DNA of 64,000 bases from Salinibaculum sp. SYNS191 (GTDB lineage: Archaea; Halobacteriota; Halobacteria; Halobacteriales; Haloarculaceae), in assembly GCF_037338445.1 (NCBI RefSeq), contig NZ_CP147838.1, forward strand, positions 1,798,001-1,862,000. Direction: 5' to 3'. Positions 32,752 through 40,725 of this stretch are shown here, in pieces (the first letter of the stretch is position 1; the number at the start of each line of letters is the position of its first letter). Under the pieces are notes generated by a model that worked only from the letters and a program-made list of their open reading frames with translations, ran no database searches and had not been told where the DNA came from. A program made the position numbers and the translations under genes.

Positions 32752-33165
32752 TTACGTCTCCCGCAGGTCGAGAGTCAGCGCGCCGTCCGTGCCGGCAGTG
32801 ACCCAGAGGGTGTCCTCGAGGGAGTCGACCGAGACGGTGTCGGTCACCTCGTCGCCGCCCTGCCGACTGGCCGTGACGGTGTACTCACCGGTCGTCTCCC
32901 AGACGCCGTCGAAGGGGGCGGCGCTGGCGTCGTCGACGACCGGTGACTCGGAGAGACGCAGGTTCTCGCCCCGCCGGACGGTGACGGTGACGGTCACGGT
33001 TCCCTCGCCGCTCCGGTTGCGGACGAGGACGTCGTCCATCCGGCGGGGAGCCGCGAAGCTCTCGCAACCGGCCAGGGTAGCAACCGACAGCGAGGCGGCA
33101 CCACCGAGGAAGCGACGGCGCGAAACGAGGTCGGACGACTGGTCGCGCGGAGAGCACTGTCGCAT
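32752..33165 (-). CDS. Tat lipoprotein, small beta-rich, function unknown
   Basis: 137 residues. SRRRFLGGAASLSVATLAGCES is a Tat signal plus lipobox. The mature part has alternating Thr/Val strands (GEGTVTVTVTVRRGENLRL, GEYTVTASRQGGDEVTDTVSVDS, LWVTAGTDGALTLDL), i.e. one Ig-like beta-sandwich domain. Probably a lipid-anchored surface protein. Nothing further can be inferred. Confidence 0.72.
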   Translation of the reverse strand: MRQCSPRDQSSDLVSRRRFLGGAASLSVATLAGCESFAAPRRMDDVLVRNRSGEGTVTVTVTVRRGENLRLSESPVVDDASAAPFDGVWETTGEYTVTASRQGGDEVTDTVSVDSLEDTLWVTAGTDGALTLDLRET

Positions 33166-33252
33166 AGCGCCTCGGGCTACGACCGGGCCGCCAATATAAA
33201 CAGGATTGCTGTTGCAGAGTCTGCAACTGCGCGTCGTGGAAGCGGCGCCCGG

Positions 33253-33315
33253 TCAGGACGGAACGACGGTGATCGTCTTCCCGTGGTCGATGGCCCCCTC
33301 CAGTTTCTCGACGCC
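33253..33315 (-). pseudogene. Duplicated 3'-end fragment of the PINc/KH ATPase gene
   Basis: A 21-codon remnant reading GVEKLEGAIDHGKTITVVPS then TGA. The 49 bp at 33257-33305 match 33460-33508, the true gene end, at 47 of 49 positions; the two mismatches change Arg to Lys. There is no start codon or upstream coding sequence of the same gene. It is separated from the intact gene end by dispersed element copy D. Confidence 0.85.
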
Positions 33316-33455
33316 ACTTTTTGCTCCCTCGGGTTTCCTCGTTCGCTTCGCCGAGACGCTCCCGTTGGTCGCGTCTCGCGCTCACTGCGGGAACCACTCG
33401 GTCGCAAAAACGTGGGGAAAAACGGCTGCTGGCTCGCTGCACTCGCCAGCAGGTC
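33306..33455 (+). repeat. Dispersed intergenic element, copy D
   Basis: Starts ACTTTTTGC and shares CTCGGGTTTCCTCGTTCG (33329-33346) and the 29-nt block 33373-33401 exactly with copy A. It has GAGACGCTCCCG-T-TGGTCGCGTCTCGCG at 33353-33383 and GCAAAAACGTGGGGAAAAAC at 33404-33423. T-runs exist on both strands. Uniquely, it is bracketed by a 49-bp direct repeat of the neighbouring gene end. Confidence 0.75.
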
Positions 33456-35348
33456 CTACGACGGAACGACGGTGATCGTCCGCCCGTGGTCGATGGCCCC
33501 CTCCAGTTCCTCCGCGATGGCGCTCCCCCGCGAGACCTGAATTTCGCCGCCGCGGGAGACGGTAGCGGTGAACAGGTAGTCGCCGTCGGCCTGGACCTCC
33601 ACGGTATCGCCGGCGTGGCCCTCCAGCGGGATGATGACGTGCCGGCTCGTTATCTCCGGGACGACGCTCTTGCCCTGCATCCCGGTGCCGCCGGACCCGC
33701 CGCCACCGCCGCCGGTCTGGGTCTTGCCCTCCGGCCGCTCCGCGAAGGTGCGCACGTCGATGTCGATGCCGAGGCGGTTCTCGATGTCGGAGATGCGGCC
33801 GCCGCCCTTGCCGATGACGCCGGAGATGTCCCGCTCCTCGACCCAGACGACCGCCGTGTCGGGGCTGCGCAGTTCGACCTCGACGTGACCCTGCGCGACC
33901 GAGCGGATTTCGCGCTCAATCTCCTGTTTGGCGATGCGGTCGACGCCGCTCTCGGAGCCGGGACCCTCCTCCTCGCCGATGGGGACGGTGACGACCTGAC
34001 GGTTGAAGGTGTAGATTTCGTAGGCCGGCTGACCGGTCTCGAAGTCCGTGACCATGATGACCGGCCGCGCGAGGTCCTCCTCCATCAGGCCCTCGGGGAC
34101 CTTGACCTCGGTGTGGACGTCGTAGACGGTGTCGACCATGCCGTCCTCGATGTAGACGACGGTGTCGACGACTTGCGGGATGAGCCCCAGTTCGACGCGG
34201 CCGATGAGCCGCTGGAGCGCGTCGATGCCGCGGGTCGCGTGGACGACGCCGACCATGCCGACGCCGGCCAGCCGCATGTCCGCGAACACCTCGAAGTCGT
34301 CGGTCTTGCGCACCTCGTCGTAGATGGTGTAGTCCGGCCGGACCATCAGAAGCGAGTCGGCGGTCTTCGCCATCTCGCCGGCGAGTGCGGTGTACTGGGT
34401 GATGTTCGGCCCGACCTGCAGGTCGCGGGGTTTCTCCATCGTCTTCACGGCGTAGTCCGAATCCGCGAGGAACTCCGCGACGGCCTGGGCGAACGTCGAC
34501 TTGCCAGCGCCGGGCGACCCGGAGATGAGGACGCCGCGCTGGCGCTCCAGCAGGCGGTCCCGGAGTTCGTCGGCGTGCTCGTAGTCGTCGAGTTCGGTCT
34601 TGACGATGGGCCGGACGGCCGTAATCTCCAGCCCGTCGGCGAAGGGTGGCTGGGCGATGGCGATGCGGAAGGTGCGGAACTGGACGATGGTCATGCCGGG
34701 TTCGTCAAGTTCGACGAAGCCGTCCGGACTCGCCCGCGCGCCCTCCTCGATGTCGGCGATGTACTCGCGGAGTTCGCCCTCGGTGAGTGCCGCGTCGCCG
34801 ATGGTCTGGTAGTGCATCTCGCCGATGGAGCCGCGTTTCGCCATCGGGCGGACGCCGGTCTTGAGGTGGACGCTCATCGTCTCGTCGTCGAAGAACTCCT
34901 CGATTGCGAGGTGGTCGACGTCCCGGCCGCGGGGTTCGACCTCGATGACGTCGATGCCCTTCGCGCGGGCGACTTCGGCCTGCACGTCGTCGCTGGTCAG
35001 AAGCGTCGCGCCGCGGTCGGCGGCGATGTCGCGGATGAGCGCGTCGATTTCGCCCTCGCCGGCGTCGCGTTTCTCGATGGCGTCGGGGCGGCGGCCGACG
35101 TACTCCACGTCGACGACGCCGTCTTCCTCCAGCGCGACGAGGCGCTGGAGCTCTTCGAGGCCTTCCCAGCCGGTCTGTCGGCCGTCGTTGGCCTGTGCTT
35201 CGAGTTCCCCGACGACTGCCTCGGGAATGACGATGGTCCCACCGGCGAACCCCTCCCCGACCGCTTCGGATGCGGGGTCCGCGTCGGCTTCGACCTGCTC
35301 GGACACGCGGCCGTCGATGACCACGCTCGTGTCCGGTACGATTTCCAT
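33456..35348 (-). CDS. PINc/VapC-family ATPase with KH domain
   Basis: 630 residues. An N-terminal PIN nuclease-like domain (about 1-145; acidic residues Asp6, Glu101/Asp102, Asp120/Asp121) is followed by a PilT/secretion-type ATPase core with Walker A SGSPGAGKST (276-285) and a Walker B region around VRPDYTIYDEVR. A KH RNA-binding domain follows with VIGKGGGRISDIENRL (about 505-520), then a Gly-rich linker and a small C-terminal strand domain ending ITVVPS. This is the archaeal PINc ATPase family, thought to act on RNA; targets unknown. Its last ~16 codons are duplicated 203 bp downstream. Confidence 0.92.
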   Translation of the reverse strand: MEIVPDTSVVIDGRVSEQVEADADPASEAVGEGFAGGTIVIPEAVVGELEAQANDGRQTGWEGLEELQRLVALEEDGVVDVEYVGRRPDAIEKRDAGEGEIDALIRDIAADRGATLLTSDDVQAEVARAKGIDVIEVEPRGRDVDHLAIEEFFDDETMSVHLKTGVRPMAKRGSIGEMHYQTIGDAALTEGELREYIADIEEGARASPDGFVELDEPGMTIVQFRTFRIAIAQPPFADGLEITAVRPIVKTELDDYEHADELRDRLLERQRGVLISGSPGAGKSTFAQAVAEFLADSDYAVKTMEKPRDLQVGPNITQYTALAGEMAKTADSLLMVRPDYTIYDEVRKTDDFEVFADMRLAGVGMVGVVHATRGIDALQRLIGRVELGLIPQVVDTVVYIEDGMVDTVYDVHTEVKVPEGLMEEDLARPVIMVTDFETGQPAYEIYTFNRQVVTVPIGEEEGPGSESGVDRIAKQEIEREIRSVAQGHVEVELRSPDTAVVWVEERDISGVIGKGGGRISDIENRLGIDIDVRTFAERPEGKTQTGGGGGGSGGTGMQGKSVVPEITSRHVIIPLEGHAGDTVEVQADGDYLFTATVSRGGEIQVSRGSAIAEELEGAIDHGRTITVVPS

Positions 35349-35652
35349 ACGGAGACAAGGCCACGTTCACGGATAAGCGCCCTGATGCGGACGCTCCGAC
35401 CGGCGCACGCGACGGCAGAGAGAACCCGGGCGGGGACGGCCTCGCCGGTGCCGTCTCTCCGGCCGGGCGTGCGCGAGCAGCGCCGGGCGAGCAGTCGTGC
35501 TACCGCGAGGAGGACTTGGCAAATTTTAGCTCAGACACACTTGGTTAACCGCCACAAACGCAATAGCGTCGTAGAATGGTAAAAATCCCACAGTGTCCTG
35601 CTTTTTTGCCCTGTTCGTCAAAATCGAGTTCGAGTTTCGGCGACGCGACGGC
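35349..35652. other. 304-bp divergent intergenic region
   Basis: Lies between the starts of the PINc ATPase and the UreG-like gene. About 35515-35610 is AT-richer than its surroundings (CAAATTTTAGC, TGGTTAACC, GGTAAAAATCCC, CTGCTTTTTTGCC) and is the likely control region. TTGGTTAACCGCC contains a GGTTAACC palindrome near 35543. No ORF or RNA gene is evident. Confidence 0.5.
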
Positions 35653-36258
35653 ATGACCGAGCGGAGCGAGCCGCTCACGGTCGCCGTCTGCGGGCCGGTC
35701 GGCTCCGGGAAGACGGCGCTCGTCGCGGAGGTCGTCCCCCGGTTGCACGCGGCGGGGCTGACCGTCGGCGTCGTCACCACCGACGTGACCAACAGCGAGG
35801 ACGCAACAGCCCTCCGGGACGCGCTCGACGGACTCGTCCCGTCCGACCTGGTGGTGGGCGTCGTCGGCGACCCCGCACCGGAGACGCTCCACAGCGACCA
35901 CCTCCGGGCCTTCCTCCGGAGCAACCCGGACCTCGACAGGGTACTCGTCGAGAGCGGCGGCGACACCACCAGCGGGACCGCACCCGACGTCGTCGACTAC
36001 TCGCTTTTCGTCATCTCGGCCGCCGAGGGCGACGACATCCCGCGCAAGCGCGGGCCTGCCGTCGTCGGCTGTGACCTGCTCGTCGTCAACAAGACCGACC
36101 TGGCCGAGCACGTCGGCGCGAACCTCGACACCATCGAGCGGGACGCACGCACGGTCCGCGACGGCCCCTTCGTCTTCACCAACTGCAAGACCGGCGAGGG
36201 CGTCGACGCCGTCGTCGACCACATCGAGAAGGCCGCGCTCCTCGCCTCGTCGACGTAG
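35653..36258 (+). CDS. UreG-like SIMIBI GTPase lacking the CPH metal motif
   Basis: 201 residues, UreG/HypB-type metallochaperone GTPase. P-loop GPVGSGKT (14-21), switch VVTTDVTNSEDA (40-51), VLVESGGDTTSG (97-108), IPRKRGPAVV, NKTDLAEHVGA (146-156) and FTNCKTGEG are all UreG hallmarks. The invariant Cys-Pro-His nickel/zinc motif that should lie in the GGCPH segment near residue 74 is replaced by VVGDPAPETLH. No urease structural or accessory genes are in the window, so urease maturation is doubtful. Zinc handling is a possible alternative given the znu operon 1.5 kb downstream, but this is inference. Confidence 0.85.
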   Translation: MTERSEPLTVAVCGPVGSGKTALVAEVVPRLHAAGLTVGVVTTDVTNSEDATALRDALDGLVPSDLVVGVVGDPAPETLHSDHLRAFLRSNPDLDRVLVESGGDTTSGTAPDVVDYSLFVISAAEGDDIPRKRGPAVVGCDLLVVNKTDLAEHVGANLDTIERDARTVRDGPFVFTNCKTGEGVDAVVDHIEKAALLASST

Positions 36259-36387
36259 TTTCCTAAAGCGACTATCGGTTTACGGCCGCGAGACGGCAGC
36301 CGCGGGTCGCGACGGCGGAACTCGCCGACGGGGACGGCACCGACCGCCGTCGCTGGCTAGAAATCCCCCCGCGCACAACTGTGCGCC

Positions 36388-37458
36388 ATGAGCGTTCGCG
36401 ACCTCACCCGCGACCTCGTAGCGATTCCGAGCCACGAGGACGAGACGGCGGCCGGCGACCGAATCGAGACCTGGCTGCGCGAGCACACCGACGCCGCCGT
36501 CGAGCGCGACGACCACGGCAACGTCCTCGCCCGGCGCAACGAGGGGGCACCCACCTCGCTGGCGCTGGTCGGCCACCACGACGTCGTGCCGCCGGACGAG
36601 TCCCAGACCGACGGCGGGGAGTACGTCCTCGACGAGCGCGACGGCCGCCTCTACGGCCGCGGCAGCGCCGACATGAAGGGGGCTGTCGCCGCCGCGATGA
36701 CCGCTTTCCGGGACGCAGAGCCCGACTGCGAACTCGTCTTCGCCTCCTTCGTCGGCGAGGAGCAGGGCGGCGTCGGCGCGCGGGCGGCCATCGAGGAGGG
36801 ATTCGCTCCAGACTACGCCATCGTCGGCGAGGGGACGACCGGTTATTCTGCCGAGGGCGTCACCGACGTCGCCGTCGCCCACAAGGGCCGGCGGGGGTCG
36901 ACCATCCGCGCCAGCGGGACCGCCGCCCACGCCAGCGAGGTCGAGCGCGGCGAGAACGCCATCTACCGCGCCAGCGACGCCATCGACGTGGTGCGCGACC
37001 TGGCGTTCCCGGCGACGGCGGTGCTGGGCCACGAGGTCCGGGGGAGCGTCGCCGTCACCGAAATCGAGGGCGGCAGCGCCTGGAACGTCATCCCCGAGCA
37101 CTGTACGGTGACCGTCGACGAGCGGACGGTCCCCGGCGAGCGCGCCCCGCTGGAGCGCGTCGAGGATATCGCGGGCGTCACCTGGGAAGTCGACCAGGAC
37201 CTGCCGCCGATGGCCTGCGACGACGCCGACTTCGCTGACCTCGTACGCGACGCCGCGGGAGACGCGCAGGACGGCGACCCCGAACAGGTCGTCAAGCCAC
37301 ACGCGACGGACGCTGGCTGGCTCGCGGACGCGGGCACGACGTGTCTCGTCTGCGGTGCGGCCGAACCCGGCGAGGCCCACACCGCCTCGGAGAGCGTCTC
37401 CTACGCCGTCGTCGAGCGGTGTGCGGACATCTACCAGTCCGTCGCAGACCGATTCTGA
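36388..37458 (+). CDS. M20-family metallopeptidase/deacylase (ArgE/DapE/LysK-like)
   Basis: 356 residues. Di-zinc site pattern: GHHDVVPP (about 62-69), GRGSADMKGAVAAA (about 91-104) with the bridging Asp, FVGEEQGGVGARA with the catalytic Glu pair, GEGTTGY, and HTASESVSYA as the last His. A dimerisation domain sits in the middle (GRRGSTIRASGTAAHAS). It cleaves an N-acyl or peptide bond of an amino-acid derivative; the ArgE/DapE/LysK group is closest, substrate unresolved. It has no signal peptide. Confidence 0.88.
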   Translation: MSVRDLTRDLVAIPSHEDETAAGDRIETWLREHTDAAVERDDHGNVLARRNEGAPTSLALVGHHDVVPPDESQTDGGEYVLDERDGRLYGRGSADMKGAVAAAMTAFRDAEPDCELVFASFVGEEQGGVGARAAIEEGFAPDYAIVGEGTTGYSAEGVTDVAVAHKGRRGSTIRASGTAAHASEVERGENAIYRASDAIDVVRDLAFPATAVLGHEVRGSVAVTEIEGGSAWNVIPEHCTVTVDERTVPGERAPLERVEDIAGVTWEVDQDLPPMACDDADFADLVRDAAGDAQDGDPEQVVKPHATDAGWLADAGTTCLVCGAAEPGEAHTASESVSYAVVERCADIYQSVADRF

Positions 37459-37757
37459 GCGGACTGTGCGGTTCGGCGTTTAGACGGCTTTTCGCGGCCG
37501 ATTTCGACGGTCCAGCGTCGCTGTTTCCGAGCCAGAAGCTCTGAGAGTGTGCCCCGTCGTATATCGTATGTCGTGATATCAAATGGGGAGCGGCCCGCGC
37601 CAGCGCACGTCGTCCGGTCTGGGAGTGAGTCGTCGGGAGCGGCGTTCTGCGCACGGGTCGGTCGGCCAGGACGGCGCAGGGCACTCGAACCGCCGTCGCG
37701 CTGGCACGCGGGATTCCAGGCAGAGTCTCGTCGAGTATCGCGACCCGGTGTCGACAC
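37459..37757. other. 299-bp convergent intergenic region
   Basis: Lies between the M20 gene and the 3' end of znuB. It contains an AT-rich patch (CGTATATCGTATGTCGTGATATC, broken in two by eye near 37557-37580) and no T-tract element of the A-D family. Short ORFs here have non-native codon patterns. I see no supported gene. Confidence 0.4.
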
Positions 37758-38792
37758 TCAGTCGCGTTCGTCGCCGCCGTCCGGCGTCGCGGTGGTCCCC
37801 GCGTCGGCCGTCGGCGTCCCCTGTTCGCGGCGGGAGAGCCGACGGCGGGCGCGAACGCCGAGCAGGACGGCCGCGTAGACGCCGATAGCCGCGAGGACGA
37901 TGGTCCCGCCTGCGGCGACGTCGTAGACGTACGAAAGCGTCACACCAAGGAGCGTGGCGAGAAGCCCGGCACAGACTGCTGCCAGAATCGACTGCTTGAA
38001 CCCGCGGACGGCGGTGGCCGCGGCGACCGGAATCACGAGCATCGCCGCGACGAGGATGACGCCCATTATCTGCATCGCGCCGACGACGACCACGGCGGTC
38101 AGCACCGCGAGGAGCTGATTGTACCGGGTGACGTCGAGTCCGGCGGCGCGGGCCCCGAGTTCGTCGAAGGTCACGTAGACGAGCGGCCGGTAGGCGACGG
38201 CGACCCCGACGGTGACGACGGCGCTCAGTCCCAGCAGCAATGCCGCGTTGGCTCTGGAGACCGTCGCGAGGGAGCCAAAGAGGTAGGCGTTGATGCCGAC
38301 GGCGATGCCCCCGTCCGTCGCGGTGACGAGAACGCTCCCGACGGCAAACGACCCCGTCAGAACGATCGCCAGCGAGGTGTCCCGATACGCGCCGGCGTAG
38401 TCGACGAGCGTCTGCACCAGCAACGCGGCCACGGCAGCGACGAGCAGTGCCGTCAACAGCGGCGGCACCGTGAACGCGAACACGCTGTTGACGAACAGGC
38501 CCGCGGCGACGCCGGCGAACGCCGAGTGTGCGAGGGTGTCGCCGATCATCGCCATCTCCCGGTGGACGAGAAAACTCCCGACGAGCGGTCCGATGATCGC
38601 AATACAGACCGCCGCGAGATAGGCCCGCTGCATGAACGGAAATCCGAGCATGTCCACGCCGGTCAGGTCGGCCAGCACGTCGAGGCCCGCCCCCCACACG
38701 TCGTCGAGGAGGAACGAGACGAGACGGTCGACAGGGCCACCGACGGCGAGTGCAGGGGCGGTGCCCAGTTCGAGTGCGGAGGTGTGCGTCAT
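37758..38792 (-). CDS. znuB: Zinc/manganese-type ABC transporter permease (ZnuB family)
   Basis: 344 residues with about nine helices. Core PFMQRAYLAAVCIAIIGPLVGSFLVHREMAMIGDTLAHSAFAGVAAG is the ABC-3 (ZnuB/MntB) signature, and VVVVGAMQIMGVILVAAMLVIPVAAA is the second conserved block. The acidic/Ser C-terminal tail (TPTADAGTTATPDGGDE) is a halophile extension. Its ATG overlaps the stop of the ATPase gene by one base (TGATG). Third gene of the operon znuA-znuC-znuB. Confidence 0.93.
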   Translation of the reverse strand: MTHTSALELGTAPALAVGGPVDRLVSFLLDDVWGAGLDVLADLTGVDMLGFPFMQRAYLAAVCIAIIGPLVGSFLVHREMAMIGDTLAHSAFAGVAAGLFVNSVFAFTVPPLLTALLVAAVAALLVQTLVDYAGAYRDTSLAIVLTGSFAVGSVLVTATDGGIAVGINAYLFGSLATVSRANAALLLGLSAVVTVGVAVAYRPLVYVTFDELGARAAGLDVTRYNQLLAVLTAVVVVGAMQIMGVILVAAMLVIPVAAATAVRGFKQSILAAVCAGLLATLLGVTLSYVYDVAAGGTIVLAAIGVYAAVLLGVRARRRLSRREQGTPTADAGTTATPDGGDERD

Positions 38793-39529
38793 CAGTGTTC
38801 GTGGTGGATGATGGATTGGGAGTCGCCGTAGGCCTCCGCGAGCGCGTCGGTCTCGACGAAGGTCTCGGGGTCACCGTGGAAGAACAGTTCCCGGTTGAGG
38901 CAGGCGATTTCCGTGGCGTGTGTCGTGACGATGCCGATGTCGTGTTCGATGAGGACGACAGTGATGCCGTCCTCGTTCAACTCGTGGAGCAGGCCGTAGA
39001 ACGCTTCGCGGGAGTCGGCGTCGACGCCGACCGTCGGCTCGTCGAGTGCGAGGAGGTCGGCGTCCGCCGCGAGCGCACGGGCGATGAAGACCCGCTGGCG
39101 CTGCCCGCCCGAGAGCCGGGCGACGCGCCGGTCGGCGATGTCGGCGATGCCGACGCGGTCCAGGGCGGCGTCGATGGCGTCGCGGTCGTCGCTCGTGAAC
39201 CGGCCCAGCAGTTTGTGCGGATACCGGCCCATCCGAACCGCCTCGCGCACGGTCATCGGCATCTCCCCGTCGGTGGTCGCCACGTCCTGTGGGACGAACC
39301 CGACGCGCTCGCGTTGCGTGGACGTGTGGGCGGGGTCGCCGAACAGCGTCACAGTGCCGCTGTCGGGCCGGCGAAGCCCGACCATCAGGTGGAGCAGCGT
39401 CGTCTTCCCGGAGCCGTTCGGGCCGACGAGCCCCAGAAACTCGCCTTCGGCGACGTCGAGCGAGACCCCCTCGACGACCGGGCGCTCGGTGTACGCGAAG
39501 GTCACGTCGCGAACCTCGACGACGGCCAT
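38792..39529 (-). CDS. znuC: Zinc/manganese-type ABC transporter ATP-binding protein (ZnuC family)
   Basis: 245 residues. Walker A GPNGSGKTTLLH (about 35-46), Q-loop FVPQDVATTDGEMPMTVREAV, signature LSGGQRQRVFIARAL, Walker B LLALDEPTVGVDA and H-loop IEHDIGIV. The LNRELFFHGDPE ending is typical of ZnuC/MntA ATPases. It is placed between substrate-binding and permease genes with one-base overlaps on both sides, so the operon is tightly coupled. Confidence 0.95.
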   Translation of the reverse strand: MAVVEVRDVTFAYTERPVVEGVSLDVAEGEFLGLVGPNGSGKTTLLHLMVGLRRPDSGTVTLFGDPAHTSTQRERVGFVPQDVATTDGEMPMTVREAVRMGRYPHKLLGRFTSDDRDAIDAALDRVGIADIADRRVARLSGGQRQRVFIARALAADADLLALDEPTVGVDADSREAFYGLLHELNEDGITVVLIEHDIGIVTTHATEIACLNRELFFHGDPETFVETDALAEAYGDSQSIIHHEH

Positions 39530-40554
39530 TATTCGTCGAGTGCCCGCTCGAGGGTCGGAACGTTGACGTTCTCCATGACTTCGACGTACCCCCAGTCATC
39601 GTCGGCCCACTCGTCGGTCAGCCCCGGCATCGCGGTCAGCGGGAGCACGGCCTCGGCGTCGGTCTCCGCGACGAGTTGCGTGGCGGCCTGCTGGGACTCC
39701 AGCGGGTCCGCGCAGATGTACTGCAGGTCGTGGGCCCGGATTATCTCCTGTGCGTGCTCGATGTCCCGGGTCGTCGGACGGTCGTCCGGCGAGACGTTCG
39801 TGAGCGCTTCGACCTCGACGCCGTAGCGGTCGCCGAAGTACTGGAAGGAGTCGTGCCCGGCGACGAGGAGCGGCCGGTCGGACGCCGCGCCGACCGTCGA
39901 CTCGATGGTCTCGTGCAGGTCGTCCAGCCGACCCCGCACGGTCTCGGCGTTCCGGGCGTACGTCTCTGCGTTGTCGCTGTCGACGGTGGCGAGTCCCGCT
40001 CGAACGTTCCCCACCGCCTCTTTCACCCGGAGCGGGTCCAACCAGAAGTGCGGGTCCATCCCGCGTCCGTGTTCTTCACCGTCGTGCGTCCCCTCCTGGT
40101 GGTCCTCGTCGTGACTGTCTTCGGCGTGGCTGTCGTGCGCGTCGTGGTCGTCGTGTGCCCCGCCGGGTTCGAGCAGCGAGAGTCCCCTGCTCACGTCGAC
40201 GGTGGTCACGTTCGACCCGTCGGCTTCGAGGTCGCCTCTGATGTCGTCGACCCAGGGCTGGAATCCCGCCATCCCGTGGACGAGCAGGTCTGCGTCGTGG
40301 ATGTCCGCACGCACCCGCGGTCCCGGCTCCCAGCCGTGACCGTGCTGGCCGACGGGGACGAGCAGGTTCGCCTCCGCCGCGTCACCGGCGACCTGCGCGG
40401 TGATGTCGCCGAACACGAAAAACGAACTCACTGCAGTCTTGCGGCCGGGTTCCGAACCGGGGCTGTCCGACGCGTCACCGGTGCAACCCGCGAGGAGGCC
40501 CGTTCCGGCCGTCGCGAGCGCCGCAGATAACAGCCGTCGTCTGCTGAGGTTCAT
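39529..40554 (-). CDS. znuA: Zinc-type ABC substrate-binding lipoprotein (ZnuA family)
   Basis: 341 residues. NLSRRRLLSAALATAGTGLLAGCTG is a Tat signal with lipobox. Metal ligands of the ZnuA fold: His in GQHGHGWEPGP (about 70-80), DPHFWLDP (about 168-175), AGHDSFQYFGDRYG and the late Asp of CADPLES. A His/Asp-rich loop (HDDHDAHDSHAEDSHDEDH, about 133-152) before the second His is characteristic of zinc rather than manganese binders. It captures Zn2+ outside the membrane for ZnuBC. Expression is probably repressed when zinc is plentiful, from the AT-rich promoter at 40555-40600. Confidence 0.93.
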   Translation of the reverse strand: MNLSRRRLLSAALATAGTGLLAGCTGDASDSPGSEPGRKTAVSSFFVFGDITAQVAGDAAEANLLVPVGQHGHGWEPGPRVRADIHDADLLVHGMAGFQPWVDDIRGDLEADGSNVTTVDVSRGLSLLEPGGAHDDHDAHDSHAEDSHDEDHQEGTHDGEEHGRGMDPHFWLDPLRVKEAVGNVRAGLATVDSDNAETYARNAETVRGRLDDLHETIESTVGAASDRPLLVAGHDSFQYFGDRYGVEVEALTNVSPDDRPTTRDIEHAQEIIRAHDLQYICADPLESQQAATQLVAETDAEAVLPLTAMPGLTDEWADDDWGYVEVMENVNVPTLERALDE

Positions 40555-40600
40555 CGTATTATTAACATTGTAGCTGATTATATTAATCTTAGCTTTTTTC
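40555..40600 (-). promoter_or_regulatory. AT-rich promoter/operator of the znu operon
   Basis: Read toward znuA: AAGATTAATATAATCAGC then TACAATGTTAATAATACG and the ATG. TTAATATAA, centred about 29 bp upstream, fits a TATA box. It lies within the partial inverted repeat GATTA-ATA-TAATC, and a second AT-rich arm (GTTAATAAT) lies next to the start. This is a plausible metal-responsive repressor site (DtxR/SirR type); the regulator is not identified in the window. Confidence 0.5.
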
Positions 40601-40725
40601 ACACCGTCAGATAATAACTGGGGTGCGCCTCATCGGTCCTGGAACTCCCGAATGGACGTACGGCTTCGGGTCGAGCAGAACCGCCGACGTGAAACTGGAC
40701 GTGTGCCTGAAAATCGAGGAGAGGG

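Noticed and set aside
35653..36258. Start of a urease accessory gene cluster
   Set aside because: No other urease structural or accessory genes are present on either side, and the GTPase lacks the CPH motif.
37431..37757. Minus-strand open frame in the gap between the M20 peptidase and znuB
   Set aside because: Composition is basic and low in acidic residues, there is no recognisable domain, and it overlaps the M20 gene end.
37758..40554. Manganese rather than zinc specificity for the ABC-3 importer
   Set aside because: The long His/Asp-rich loop in the binding protein favours zinc, although the family alone does not exclude manganese.
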